Shown here in pieces: positions 1 to 11,845 of a stretch of DNA of 64,000 bases. Where the stretch lies: assembly GCF_007565055.1 (NCBI RefSeq), contig NC_044559.1, forward strand, positions 41,224,546 to 41,288,545, in the 5' to 3' direction. Position numbers and translations under genes: made by a program. The DNA is from Rhinopithecus roxellana (Eukaryota; Chordata; Mammalia; Primates; Cercopithecidae). Position 1 is the first letter of the stretch; each line of letters begins with the position of its first letter. The notes beneath the pieces were generated by a model. It was given only the letters and a program-made list of their open reading frames with translations. It had not been told where the DNA came from and did not search any database.

Positions 1-1822
1 TAGCACTCTCATTTTTCAGGCATTAAGGCCCACTGTTAGCCCTCTGAGTTCCTATCATCCCGGCCAGTTTCTTGACCGCAAAAGCGGCAAGAAGATAGAT
101 GATTCTGTTCTAGGCTCTAACCTCAGGCTCAGCCTATTGCTGCACTCATTCACTGCCTCCTTCTCCCTGTCCCTCCTTGCCCCTCATCCTTTCTTGAAAG
201 TCTGGAACCAAGAACAAATCTTCAGTGATCCTTGTGGGATTACTACAGTGAGGGGAGGGGAGGGAATGCTTGAGGAAGACTATTTACCATGCCCTGGGGC
301 AAACGCATGGGTCTTAAAAGGAGTGGTGTGCAGATGGGAGGGTCGGACACAGTGACAAAGATCTGGACATACAGGGGCATTTTTGGTCAGTCTCTCAGGG
401 TTTTTGAAACTCAGGACCAGTCTTAGACTGTTAATATGTGAGGTCCTCTCCTTCTCTTTCTCTAAACAAAGCAAACAAACAAAAAGAAACATGCCATGCT
501 GTTGGTGAATGTTGGGTGTTGAAAGAGGGAGGAAGAACTGTTTGATGTTTGGTAGCTGATGACTCAGCTCAGCTGTCTCTTAAAAGCATGTTGTGATTAC
601 AGTTTTCATGAATAATATGGACATTAAGTAAACATGTTTCAATGGAAAAATGTAAACACCCCTTCCCCTTTCCCAATAAAATACCACTCTATAATTTAGA
701 TTGCAAAACATGTTTTTGGTCTGATTTTAATGAGCAGACCTTTTTCTTTTCTTGTGCTGTCTGGCTTTCTCTGTCTTGGTCCCTGTCTCATTCCTCTTTG
801 TAAACCACTCCTTCCATCTCCCCCAATGCTATCCCAAGCCATTTCTAGAGCACTTCTTAGATTCTTGTCAGTTCCAGTTTTCATGAAGCCCAAAAGAAAT
901 TCCTTTTATTGTACGGGATACAGGATATTCTTGTGGAGTGGCAGCCCAGGAAGGCAGGCAATAGGGAAAGAAAGTTCCCCAGGAAAGACGGTTGCCTTTC
1001 CTGTTCGCCCCCACCATAGAAAGGATGCCAGTGGTCACCCAGTGGAAACCCACCAGAGCTGAATGCTTTCTAAGCAAATGGCTGCCCCGACCTTCTGGGG
1101 GCGTGCATTGATGAGGCAAAGTGAAAAGAGAGGAGTGATTTGGGAGATGAAATAGAAAGCAACAATAAAAGACATTTTATGACACTCACAAGTCTGGGAA
1201 TGGTTGGCAAAATGATTTTGATCTTGTATCCTTGCTGGAGAGCTTATTTTTTGAGATACTTGGTTTTCTTTGCATCCTTCTGAATGCAATTGTCAACTTC
1301 TTGGGGAAATTGTTTCAATAAGGCAATTACTAAAGTACTAAGATTAGTTTGGTCTCTTAAAAAGGTTTTGCATTTTGGGGTGTGTGTTTATTTCATACTT
1401 TTCATCAGATTTGCTTTAGGATGAATACTAAACAGGTCCTTTCAGGAATGGTACATGCAAAGATGACGTGCACAGTGAAATGTAACCCGTCATTGTGAAT
1501 TCTGGAAGGAAAATCTGACTAATCACCATGAGGCTGACATGTTATAAAACTTCCCAAGGCCTTTAGGCAAAGAAGACATAAGAATCACGGGCCTGGAATA
1601 TTACCATCAGTAAGTTTGGAGTTTAATGAAGTAAAACGTAGTCTTCACTTAATGGTGCCAATTAATTAATCTTCGGTATGCTCAGTGAATTTAATTATTG
1701 CAAAGTCGTGATTTTCTTTTGTAAAAACCAGGACAATGGTTGACCATCTTGCCCTCTAATTTATCTAAAAGTAAAATAAAGTGGAAAACATTTTTTTGCA
1801 TATTAGTCATTAATGAAGTAGA
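1..1822. other. Unassigned intergenic sequence
   Basis: No transposon, exon structure or RNA gene is recognised. Short open frames on both strands (up to 110 codons at 730-1062) have low-complexity composition and no family signature. An AATAAA lies near 675 without a transcript context. This is probably unique or very old sequence. Confidence 0.5.
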
Positions 1823-1826
1823 GGAT

Positions 1827-2466
1827 TGAAAGAGATCAAATGAAAAAAACTAAAAGGCAGAAATGAAGTCCACAGGCAAGCAGCCCGGGCGGCGCCCTGA
1901 CAGCCCGGGCGGTGCCCTGAGCCTAGTTAAAGATCGACCCAGGACCTAACCAATTAGGTTAATTAGGTTATCTATATACTCCGGACATTGTAAGGACAAA
2001 CGTTGTGAAAGTCTCTGTCCTGCTCTAATTACTGGTATCTGCCACATAGCTTAGTCCTGGGCCCAGTACAAACACAATCCTCTATTTTGTCCCAACTTCC
2101 TGAGCCCAACACAAACACATCCCCCGCCTTCACACATCTCAGAAACACCACCTAGAGAGCCCCTGATAAGATCACAACCGTTTGTAGTTTTACTAAAAGC
2201 GCGGGAATAAATGGAAAACTGTTAATTGTATTAACCAATTACCAGTTGTAATGCTGCAACCAAAAGGATTCCTTTGTACCTCTGTAACCTTACATATCCT
2301 GTATGCATCGGGCTATAAAAAGCGGCCACATGCATCATTCAGGGCCCTCTTGTATGTTGTAGAACGGAGGGACCAAGTTCGAACTTGCATTAAAGATCCT
2401 TGCCGCTTGGCTTTGACTCTGGATTCTGGTGGTCTTCTTCGGGGAACATACGGTCTGGGCATAACA
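1827..2466 (+). mobile_element. Solo LTR of a class I endogenous retrovirus
   Basis: A 640-bp block starts with TG and ends with CA. It is flanked by the identical 4-bp direct repeat GGAT (1823-1826 and 2467-2470), which is how class I (gammaretrovirus-like) proviruses sit in a genome. LTR signals come in the expected order: U3, a TATA-like box CTATAAAAAG near 2312, a poly(A)-like ATTAAA near 2389, and a TTCTGGTGGTCTTCTTC stretch typical of U5. No internal gag, pol or env sequence follows, so it is a solo LTR left by LTR-LTR recombination. A 20-bp GC-rich unit is duplicated in tandem at 1881-1920. Many CpGs remain, which suggests modest age. The subfamily is not assigned. Confidence 0.8.
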
Positions 2467-2470
2467 GGAT

Positions 2471-3029
2471 GAACTTGCATGTAATAATAAACCCATTCAT
2501 TTAAGAGTTGGTTTGACAAATTAGGATGACTCTATGTGACTGCAAAGTGTCAGTTAAAGAATTGGTGTGTTTATGATGTATTTTATGTGAAAAGAAATGA
2601 GCCATCAATTCCTTATAAATGAAGGTAAGTTATAATAACTAAGAAATATCTACAGAGATTGCATGTTTGGCATATGTTTAGTAGCTTAGATATAGATATA
2701 TTTCAAATGTTGTTTTTTCTTTGAGATTAATAAAAGTTTCTAATTTATGTTCCAAGATAATTTAGATCTAGCACACACCATTTTATTTGGCTTGTTAGAA
2801 AAGTTTGCTTTTTAAAACTATTCTTTACATATGTAAAATAAAGAAGCTAACCTAAGTTGATGGGGAAAAAACTAAAAACAAAAGGTGAAAACCTTGAAAA
2901 TGTATTCTCTCTGTTTTAACTGACTGGTCTCCTTGTGGTCTTTATAGTTTCTGTAAATATGCTGAAATTCTCTGTTTAACATGTTGTCTATTTTTCCACT
3001 AGATTTTTTTAACACCTATATTATTGTTA
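2471..3029. other. Unassigned AT-rich intergenic sequence
   Basis: AT-rich DNA between the solo LTR and an L1 3' end. No feature is recognised. Confidence 0.4.
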
Positions 3030-3665
3030 TTTATTTTATGTTTAATTTTTGTAGGTACATAGTAGATGTATATATTTATGGGGTATATGAGATATTTTGA
3101 TACAGGCCTGTAATACATAATATTTCCATGTGATGGAAAATTCATAGAAACGGGATATCCATCCTCTCAAGCACTTATCTTTTACAAACAATCCAATTAT
3201 ACTCTTAATTATTTTTAAATGTACAATTAAATTAGTATTGGCAATTGTCCCCCTGTTGTACTGTAAAATACTAGGTCTCATTCATTCTTTCTATTTTTGT
3301 ACCTATTAATAGCCATTGCCCCAGCCTCACATTACCCTTCCCAACCTCTGGTAACCATCCTTCTATTCTCTATCTCCATGAGTCCAATTGTTTTGACTTT
3401 TGGATCCCAGAATTGAGAACATGTGATGTTTGTCTCTCTGTGCCTGGCTTATTTCACTTAACATAATGACCTCCAGTTCCATCCATGTTGTTCCAAATGA
3501 CATAATCTCAGTCTTTTTTATGGCTGAATAGTACTCCATTGTGCATAGGTACCACGTTCTCTTTACCCATTCATCTGTTGATAGATTCTTTGGTTACTTC
3601 CACATCTTGGGTATTGTGAGCCATGCTGCAACAAACACGAGAGTGCAGGTATCTTTTCGATATAT
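3030..3665 (-). mobile_element. L1 fragment (3' UTR and ORF2 C-terminus), antisense
   Basis: Read on the minus strand this is the end of an L1: the ORF2 C-terminal coding region (on the plus strand the familiar TTTTTATGGCTGAATAGTACT near 3519) followed by an old L1PB/L1MA-like 3' UTR. It lacks the 5' body. Many substitutions and no open frame are visible, so it is a dead fossil. Confidence 0.8.
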
Positions 3666-4620
3666 CATAGTTATTTTAAAGTTCGTGTCTGATAATTTCA
3701 CATGCTGGGCCATCTTTGTGTGTGCTTCTGTTGACTATTTTTTGTCTATGGATCATATTTTTTCTTTTGCTTCTTTGTGTGCCTTATGATTTTTGATGTA
3801 TGCTGGATATTTTGTATAAAAGAACAATAGAGACTGAAGTAAAGAAAGTTTACTTCCAGAAATGGGCATGTTCTTTCTTATTTCAGGCTGATAGAGCGAG
3901 GTGGTGAATCAGTCCTATCCGTAGTTTAGCTAGGACTGGCCATTTTTGCAGCTTTGATTCAGCTCACCATTTGCTTCAAATATTTTGGGAGCAGGCACAG
4001 GGCATTCTCTTCTGTAGGGCATTCAGATTCTGTAGAATCTGACCACTGTCGAGATCAGAAGAGCTCTTTGTTTATTATAGCTGAATTGCCAGTTTTCCTA
4101 ATGGATCTCTGTTTTTTACAATCCACTCCCAGCTTTTTGGGTTCCTAGATACCTCACTTTCCCCCACAGTCCAGCCCTAGACATTTTGTACCTAGGGAGA
4201 TTTCTCTCTACTTTCCTGGGTGCTATAGGGACATTATTCTGAGCTCTCTGTGGCTGAGAGTGTTTAGTGCCTTGGATTGCTATCCTGTTCTTCCCCTACC
4301 TCCCAGAGACTTGGAGGAGTCCCTCCCTGTGTGCCTCAGGGAAATCTCTCTCAGTTCTGCCTCCAGCTTTTAGTGTACTGCCCAAAGCACTCAGTGAAGA
4401 CCTGTGCAAAGACTGGGCAGGCAGGTGCAACCTGCTCTGGGACTGGGACTCCTGGAATTCTAATCTGTCATTCCAGTTCACTATGGTCTTTAAATGTTTA
4501 TTCAAGTTTTGACTGGTTCCTCTTTACCGCCACCCTTGCAGCATTAATCCTGTTGTTGCTCAGCCAGGGAGGAGAGCAGCTGCAAGTCTCTTCTCTTCTA
4601 TGAATGGCTGCTCATTTTCT
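3666..4620 (-). mobile_element. Possible L1M 5'-region fragment, antisense
   Basis: The stretch begins with text like the antisense 5' region of old L1M elements (TGCTGGATATTTTGTATAAAAG, shortened here, near 3800) and continues as moderately GC-balanced sequence without plausible coding. It may be another part of the L1 next to it after an internal deletion, or a separate insertion. An 8-bp-stem palindrome lies at 4023-4042. Confidence 0.35.
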
Positions 4621-4839
4621 AGGATGAAAGTTTAGTTCATATACATGTATAGCTTATTCATATTGTTTGGTTGTTAGACAAAGGGTAATGGTCTCTTGCA
4701 ACTCTCTACTTAGTAACTAGAAGCAGAACTCTTCTTCATTATCTTTAAATAGATAAAATAAATCCCCACCTTGACTTAAAATGTTTCGTCATCCATATTT
4801 AATGCTTCCTCTTCTCGGCCTATTAAAATACAAATGGTA

Positions 4840-4990
4840 TTTTAGAGCCAGATTAAGTTTCATCTCCTCTGTGAAGTCTGCCTAATCGCTCAGCGTTGCT
4901 CTCACTTCCGAATTCTTTTAGTACTTAATATGTCTATAATTCCCTTGGTATCGTTAACGTAGCTGTGCATTTTTAGGTATTTCTCCTGGA
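4840..4990 (+). mobile_element. L2 fragment (low confidence)
   Basis: The sequence resembles the L2 3' region: TCATCTCCTCTGTGAAGTCT followed by a TTAGTACTTAATATGTCT-like motif. It is short and diverged. Confidence 0.4.
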
Positions 4991-5459
4991 TACATCCTGT
5001 CTCCCATCCAGCAAATCCAAGTTTTGAAAAGTTGGGCATATTCACGTCAACAGAATTTGTTGACTTACATATTCATTCATTTGGCCTCCAAATGCAGAGG
5101 CGCAGACCACAACTAAGAAGAAGCCAAGAAGAGCAGCTGAAGTTTAAGAGGACCAAAAAAGTTAGAAACTTTTCCTTTAAAAAAGGAAAATGAAAACTAC
5201 CTATTTTATCATCAGTTGTTCCTGAGACCATAGCAAAAAGCAGAAAGGATTTATTCATCAATCCACAGTCACCTGGAGAGCGCAGGAAGCAATAAAGCAA
5301 GCAGCACGGTTCTGTGGAAAGCAAGCCCAGCCAAGTCTATTTTATTTTCTTGGTAAACAGTGGCTAGTCACAGAGGCAAGGGGATGAGATGGGCGTGATC
5401 TACCTGGAGTTAGTAATGCTATTTCCCTTTAATTCTTCAGGAGTCTAAATCAAGAGGTG

Positions 5460-5933
5460 TGCCAGAGACTGAGAAGAAAAAGTCCCCACACTCTCAAGAA
5501 AATACTGCCAATTTTATAGCCATGGTAAGCAGTGAAAACCAGAAGTGGCTTTAAATCAGTCAACGACAGCTTGCTTCATTGAGCATATCTCCAAAAGCCA
5601 ACCAATCAGTGCCAACCTTATGCTCTGAAAGTCAGTTAATTGGCAGTGGACTTACTCCAGTGAGCACACTTCTAAGCTGATGCCAATCTGCTCCAGTGTC
5701 TGCGACCAGCACAAAAGGCACTTCTGAGGCTGACATTTTCCCACTCTTGCCCCTTCTCCCAAACTCTGTAGCAAATCTCCCAAACTCTAGCAGATCTGCT
5801 CAAAGAGGTCTGTCTCAATGATGTCTTTGCTCACTTAAGTCTCGTATGACCAGCATGGCTCTCTCTTACTTAAGTAGGTAATAAATTCAATATTTTAGTT
5901 TCAGCTTCTGAGTGATGGTCTCATTCCTTGACA
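5460..5933 (+). mobile_element. LTR-like block, subfamily unknown
   Basis: The right end has the layout of an LTR 3' end: AATAAA at about 5880, then a short U5 ending in CCTTGACA at 5926-5933. The DNA after it contains TTTGGTGG, which could be a decayed primer-binding site. The left boundary is uncertain and no target duplication was found. No retroviral gene remnant was recognised downstream. Inference from layout only. Confidence 0.4.
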
Positions 5934-7029
5934 ATGATTTTGGTGGAATTCACAGATTAAAAATCATTTGAAGACCCTTGCTTGGTAGTAGTCTATGAGT
6001 TCTTTGGGCTAACAGACATGTTTATTAGACCACCTGTAGCCACATTTTATTTGTCCTTCTTTTGTGTTGCTGCCAGGTATGTCTGTCTCAACAAAGATTT
6101 GAGCTTTAACTTATTTCAATGAGCTCTTATTGATGAGTTTATTTTGTTACCCTTTGTAACCAATCAGTCTCTGACTTATTTTATTAAACTTTGGTTGTTG
6201 AATTTATTTTGATATTCTGATTTGTGTCTTAGGATATATTTAAGGTCATTAGACCTATAATAACATATAAAGTAATTAGACCTTTTAGTTTATGAACACA
6301 TAATTTGTTTTAAAAAGTCAGACTTAAATATATGTATAAAATCATTAGAGGCTTTGGTTTGTAGTTGCACTATTTGGTAAATTTTTTTGCCATTTACCTG
6401 CCTATCCTTCTTTTCTGTTGAACACATAAGGAGGTGCTCCTGAGAGAATAATGTAGGTGCAGGCTGAGTAGGTCTCCCATCCGTTCCAAAACAGCTTCGA
6501 AGACTAATGGTTGGAGGTCTGTTAGACTGATGGCCAATTAATGTAAAGGTGATGGATCAAACTCTGTGTTGGATCCCCTTTGAAATCTCCATAAAGACAC
6601 TCTGTCAAGATCACTGGAGATTGTTTTTGTTGAGTTCATCTTCTGGAGTCAACAGTTATCTGCATGATCCCTTCTTAGATCTTTTCTCATTTGTCTGTCA
6701 AAATTTCACTCTCCTCAAGAATAACTGTTTTCTATAAGAAGTTGCACAGTAACCTTAAGTTGGTAAATGATAAACATATTTTTGATTTAGAATAACAATG
6801 ACCATTATGGGAAACTTTTGATATGTCAAAATGAATACATTTAAGAGGAACTCTAGAAAAATTAGGAAATAATAACTTTCAAAACTTCAATGGTTAACTT
6901 CTTTAAAATTGATAAGCCAAGGGGCCGGCAAAACAAAATGCTGACTTCAAGGTTATTTTTCTCTCCAAAAAGCTCTAATTCACTCATTTTCACACAATCC
7001 AAACTCACCTGCTCTGCATCTCCTTCTCT
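5934..7029. other. Unassigned AT-rich sequence after LTR-like block
   Basis: No recognisable gene. It could hold decayed internal retroviral sequence if 5460-5933 is a 5' LTR, but no conserved pol or gag motif is visible. Confidence 0.3.
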
Positions 7030-7290
7030 CTGAATTATCTTCCCCATCCACTTTATTTTTTATTTTATATCTATGTAAATAAATAAATATATATACACAC
7101 ACACACATATACACACACACATATATATTTATTTCAATAGCTTTTGGGTACAAGTGAGTTTTGGTTACATGGATGGACTGTGTAGTGGTGATGTCTGAGA
7201 TTTTAGTGCACCCCTCACCCAAGTGGTGCACACTGTACTCTTTACATTCCTTCTCTTTCTTCTGTTCCTTCCCTTGACTTCCAAAATGGA
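7030..7290 (-). mobile_element. L1 3' UTR fragment with CA/TA microsatellite
   Basis: The stretch 7131-7240 (AGCTTTTGGGTACAAGTGAG and following text) is antisense L1 3' UTR of the L1PB/L1MA kind. The preceding 7070-7130 is alternating TA and CA repeats, probably grown from the L1 A-rich tail. Confidence 0.65.
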
Positions 7291-7417
7291 TTATTCTTTC
7301 TTCAGTGTTTTCTCAAGAAAGGAACCATCACTTTATAAAATTGCTTGACTGAGAGACTGATATATGAAAACTGAATTTAAATCATTGTCTAGAGCAGAGT
7401 TAAGCTCTATAATTAAA

Positions 7418-7580
7418 AATTTCTCCTTTTTTTTTTTTTTTTTTTTTTTTTTTGGTAGAGATAGGGTCTCACTATGTTGCCCGGGCTGGTCTTGAATTCC
7501 TGGCCTCAAGTGGGAGGTCAAGGTCCCATCTTGACCTCCCAAAGTGTTGGGATTACAGGCATGAGCTACCATGCTTGGCC
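7418..7580 (-). mobile_element. Alu-type monomer (FLAM-like) or internally deleted Alu, antisense
   Basis: A T-run at 7427-7453 (the tail) is followed by antisense left-arm text ending in CATGCTTGGCC. The unit is about 160 bp, half of a dimeric Alu. TAATTAAA occurs on both sides (7410-7417 and 7581-7588), consistent with a target-site duplication. It inserted by L1-driven retrotransposition. Confidence 0.75.
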
Positions 7581-7816
7581 TAATTAAAGCTTTTTAAGCC
7601 TCAGAGAAACAGACAGAAATTTACTGTAGAGTTTGACATTGTATTAGATACTTGTTGTTCTGGACGTTGAGCTAGTTTATTGGATTGACAGCCCCCTCAG
7701 ATGGGGAACATGGTTAAAAACCCAGGATGGGAAAGATGGAGAGAGAATGTAAATAACCCAGCTCTACATAATTTAATGATCTCCTTGAGAGGATAAGCAA
7801 AACATGCAGTGCATTA

Positions 7817-8969
7817 AAAATTAACTCAAGATGGATTAAAGATTTAAATGTAAAACCTAAAATCATAAAAACCCTAGAAGAAAGCCTAGGCAATACCATT
7901 CAGGACATAGGCATGGGCAAAGACTTCATGACTAAAACACCAAAAGCAGCGGCAACAGAAGTCAAAATTGACAAATGGGATCTAATTAAACTAAAGAGCT
8001 CCTGCACAGCAAAATAAACTATCATCAGAGTGAATAGGCAGCCTACAGAATGGGAGAAAATTTTTGCAATCTACCTATCTGACAAAGGTCTAATATCCAG
8101 AATTTACAAGGAACTTTAACATATTTACAAGTAAAAAAGCAAACAACCCATCAAAAATTGGGCAAAGGATATAAACAGACACTTTTCAAAAGAAGACATT
8201 TACGTAGCCAACAAACATATGAAAAAAGGTTCAACATCACTGATCATCAGAGAAATGCAAATCAAAACCACATTGATATACCATCTCATGCCAGTCAGAA
8301 TGGCGATTATTCAAAATTCAGGAAACAAAAGATGCTGGTAAGGCTGTGGAGAAATAGGAATGCTTTTACACTGTTGGTGGGAATGTAAATTAGTTCCACC
8401 ATTGTGGAAGAGACTATGGCAATCTAGATCCAGAAATACCATTTGACCCAGCAATCCATTACTGGGCATATGCCCAAAGGGATATAAATCATTCTGCTCT
8501 AAAGATACATACATGTATATATTTATTGCAGCACTATTTACAATAGCAAAGAAATAGACCAACACAAATGCCCATCAATGATAGACTGGATAAAGAAAAT
8601 GTGGTACATATACACAATGGAATACTATGCAGCCATAAAAAGGAATGAGATCATGTCTTTTGCAGGGATATGGATGAAACTGTAAGCCATCATCCTCAGC
8701 AAACTAATACAGGAACAGAAAACCAAACGCCGCATGTTTTCACTCATAAGTGAGAGTTGAACACTGAGAACACATGGACACAGATAGGGAGCAACGCATA
8801 GGGGGGCCTGTTTGGGGGTGGAGGGTAAGGAGAGGAAACTTAGGGGACGGGTCAGTAGGTGTAGCAAACCACCACGGCACATGTATACCTAGGTAACAAA
8901 CGTGCATGTTCAGCACATGCATCCTGTTTTTTTTTGGAAGATGTAAAGAAAGAAAAACAAACAAACAAA
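7817..8969 (+). mobile_element. 5'-truncated primate L1 (ORF2 C-terminus and 3' UTR)
   Basis: The sense strand carries the last part of ORF2, the L1 3' UTR (ACATGTATACCTAGGTAACA near 8880) and an A-rich tail with AAAC repeats at 8949-8969. Stops and frameshifts break ORF2. A 16-bp target duplication, 14 of 16 identical, flanks it (7801-7816 and 8970-8985), so both ends are original. About 30 bp of ORF2 is missing near 8425. A T-run sits between the body and the A-rich tail near 8929-8936, unlike the usual L1 3' end. Confidence 0.9.
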
Positions 8970-8985
8970 AACAGGCAGTGTATTA

Positions 8986-9839
8986 CTTTAGGCCACTGCA
9001 GAAATCTTTTCCATAGAGAATATGGGACAAAGATTTAAAATGGCAAACAAAATAAAGAATCAAGAGGAGACTTAAAACACAGACTCCAGGAAGCTTTCAG
9101 GCAGTGTTCAGGCAGATCAAGGAGCCCAGGTAAAGAGAACCTTGTCCTCTCTTTTTGTAAATGTAAGGTTTAGACTTGATATAGAGGATTTGGTCATAAG
9201 GAAATAAATTGGAATGGAAAATTGCCAATTTAAAAGATTTTCTGCACATGGCAGACTATCTTAGAAAATAAATAAGCTAGAAATGAAAATAAACCTTTGG
9301 ATCTCTAGATATAACAATTGACCCTTGAAATAAAAAAGGACAAAAACAGGAACCAAAAGTCTATGAATAAAGATACCAGCAGATATTTGCAAGCATCAGG
9401 GCCATGAGAAGAACCAATGTTCCATATTAGCAAAGTGTACGATAACATTGTGTCTAAAACACAATGTGCATACACTAATCAAAAAATACTTTATTGCTTA
9501 AAAATGCAGACTCAGAGACATGAAGTGAGCATGTACTCTTGGAAAAATTGTGTGGATAAAGTTCCTCAACATAGGATTGCCACAAACCTTCAATGTGGAA
9601 AAACCACCATCAAGTGACGTGTAATAAGACAGGGCATGCCTGGATACATTCAGTACCTGGGGAGCTGCTGGGGTATGAGTGCAAGTAATGTGTTTCACTC
9701 TCAAGCCTGGCCTGTAAAACCTTATACTCAGGAATCTTCATGCTCACTCTCCTTTCTTGGTTTGATGAAAGTGAACACAGCGACCTTAGAAGGCAAAAAC
9801 CCAGCATATGGTAGACCCGTAAGATGAAAGAAGCCAAGG
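8986..9839. other. Unassigned intergenic sequence
   Basis: No repeat, exon or RNA gene recognised. Confidence 0.4.
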
Positions 9840-10010
9840 TCATGTGTCAGTTTCGGTCCTTTGGGAAGCATATGCCAAGAAGGCATTAGATGTTCAGGGG
9901 ATTTATGGGGGAAATGCCTCTGAAGGATCTAAGGGAAGGGGAGGATGAACAGGCATGGAGAACCTTCAGATGAAGCTGCCAATCTGACATCTGTGAAAGA
10001 GAGGGTTCTG
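9840..10010 (+). repeat. Unclassified repeat, copy 1 of a diverged pair
   Basis: Starts TGTGTCAGTTTCGG and shares with the stretch starting at 10233 the same order of motifs: GTGTCAGTT, GGGATTTAT or GAGATTTAT, GGGAAGGGGA-like and GAACCTTCAGA. The two look like independent insertions of one old family, or a local duplication. Family not named. Confidence 0.35.
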
Positions 10011-10227
10011 GAAGGAGATTGGGCAAGAAGTCTTATCTTCTAGTTTAGCACACCATTTAGCAAGGAAGATGCAAACCCAGGAGGGATGTGGGGCACAGAT
10101 AATCCTGGGTATATGGTGGCAGCCGAATTTCTGAAGATATCATCAGTGGTAACCTGGGAAAATGTCCTAGTGGAATGAATCAGTCCTCAAACCCCATATA
10201 ATTGTTCTTTCTTGAGTCAATCCTAAT

Positions 10228-10700
10228 ACCCCTGTGTCAGTTCAGGACCTCCAGGAGACAGATGCCATGATAGAATTAGAAGTGCAGGAGATTTATTGAG
10301 GGAAGTTCTTGGAAAGGGGAAAGGGGAGAGTGGGTAAGGGGATGCAAGGGGAACCTTCAGACAATGGTTCTTGGTTTCCTGGTTTCCTGAAGAAGGGAAG
10401 AGGAAAGGAAGGTGGGTTTGGTAGGAACAGCCTCCAACTGCAGTGCAACTCTGAGAAAAATCTCAATGAGGGAAGCCCTTGGGCAAAGATCATGTGCTGG
10501 GCACAAGAGTCTGGTTCCAGAAACTCTGCTGGGTTCAGTGATGGGCTGGGAGCCTCCTGGGGGAGTGTGAACTTGGTGTGAAAGCTGTGGTAGATTCCAG
10601 AGGTACAGCAAACAAAGGCTGTTAGCCCAGCACACTCCTCATGGCCGGTTTCCTCTTGTGGGGGATGTGAGTGGTGGCACCTCTGTGGCACCACCAGTTT
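10228..10700 (+). repeat. Unclassified repeat, copy 2 of a diverged pair
   Basis: Begins GTGTCAGTTCAGGACC and parallels 9840-10010 over its first 150 bp. A 133-codon minus-strand frame (10293-10694) exists but is proline- and serine-rich translated repeat DNA with no recognisable domain, so I do not call a gene. Confidence 0.35.
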
Positions 10701-10739
10701 CTGAATTATGAGTTGGAGGATAGTTACCTACTGACTAGC

Positions 10740-10839
10740 AACACCCATTTTTAACTTAGGTAAGTAAGAGATAGATTAACTATTTTAAGGGACTGAGATT
10801 TGCTATATAGCAGTTAGTGCTGTCTAATCAATAGGGGAT
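10740..10839 (+). mobile_element. MaLR-like LTR end fragment (low confidence)
   Basis: The text TATTTTAAGGGACTGAGATT and AGTGCTGTCTAATCAAT matches the usual 3' tail of MLT1-type LTRs. It lies directly before a second, longer MLT1-like LTR. Confidence 0.4.
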
Positions 10840-11740
10840 ATTGCATTAGGCAGCCTCTACTATGGCTCCTGATGGCCTCTGCCTTCTGGTATCCTGCCTT
10901 AGTGTGTGGGCTGGATCTAGACTCACTTCTAATGAATAAACTATGGTAAAAGTGATGAAATGTTACTTCTGAGATGAGGTTATGTAAAGACTGTGATAGG
11001 CTGGATGTGGTGGCTCATGCCTGTAATCCCAGCACTTTGGGAGGCTAAGGCGGGAGGATAGCTTAAGGTTAGGAGTTTGAGACCAGCCTGGGTAACGTAG
11101 TGAGATCTCCCTCTCTACAAAACAAAACAAAAAAAGTTAGCCAGGCATGTTGGTACACGCCTGTCATCCCAGCTACTTGGGAGACTGAGGCAGGAGGATT
11201 GCTTGAACCTGGGAGGTCGGGGCTGCAGTGAGCCATGATTGTGCCATTGCACTTCAGCCTGGATGATAGAGTGAGACCCTGTCTCAAACCAACAAAAACA
11301 AAAAGATTATAATGTTCTCTCTGTCTCCAAGTCCTCGCACTAGGGGAGCAAGCAGCTGTGTGACGAAGAACCTTCTGGAGGGGCCCACGTAGCAAGGAAC
11401 TGTGATCTCCCGCCAACAGCCAATGAAGACCTTGGTCTGTCCAAAGCTGAGTGAGCACAGAAGTGGCTCTTCTGAGACCCACCAATGGTGATGTGAGTGA
11501 TCATGGAATGCAATGCAATTAATGAATCAATACTGAATCTCTCTCCCTTGAGCCTTGAGATGGCTTCAGTTCTGGCCAGCATCCTAGTTACATCATGAGA
11601 GACCCTGAGGCTATCACCCAGCTAAGCCCAGGTTCCTGACCTGCAGAACCTATGAGATGATAAATGCTTGTTGCTTTAAGATTCTAAGTTTTAGGGAAAT
11701 TTGTTATGTGGCAACAGATACAAATACAAGTATATAAATG
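10840..11740 (+). mobile_element. MLT1-like MaLR LTR, split by AluJ
   Basis: The two halves (10840-10998 and 11306-11740) read in order like one MLT1-class LTR. The end has GAGAGACCCTGAGG, CCCAGCTAAGCCC, then GATAAATG (poly(A) region) and TTTAAGATTCTAAGTTTTAG. An AluJ at 10999-11305 interrupts it. No coding sequence. Confidence 0.65.
10999..11305 (+). mobile_element. AluJ, sense
   Basis: A full dimeric Alu with left arm, middle A-rich linker and right arm ending in an A/C-rich tail. Phrases such as GGCTGCAGTGAGCCATGATT and CCTGGGTAACGTAGTGAGA place it in the old J group. It sits inside an MLT1-like LTR. Confidence 0.9.
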
Positions 11741-11845
11741 TTATTCTGGTAAAACAAGTTCCTACTAATCAAATGTTTAGGAAAGTTAAGACAGAATCTG
11801 AGAACTGGATAAAGCCTCAGGAGCCATCTAAAGAGCCATCGGCTC

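Noticed and set aside
730..1062. 110-codon plus-strand frame as a gene
   Set aside because: No homologue recognised, no splice or promoter context, and overlapping frames on both strands.
1881..1920. CpG island
   Set aside because: The GC-rich stretch is only about 40 bp, inside the LTR, far below island size.
2300..2330. Host gene promoter at CTATAAAAAG
   Set aside because: It lies in the expected place of the LTR TATA box, with no downstream exon.
10293..10694. 133-codon minus-strand frame as a gene
   Set aside because: It is translated interspersed-repeat-like DNA rich in Pro/Ser, has no domain, and competing frames overlap on the other strand.
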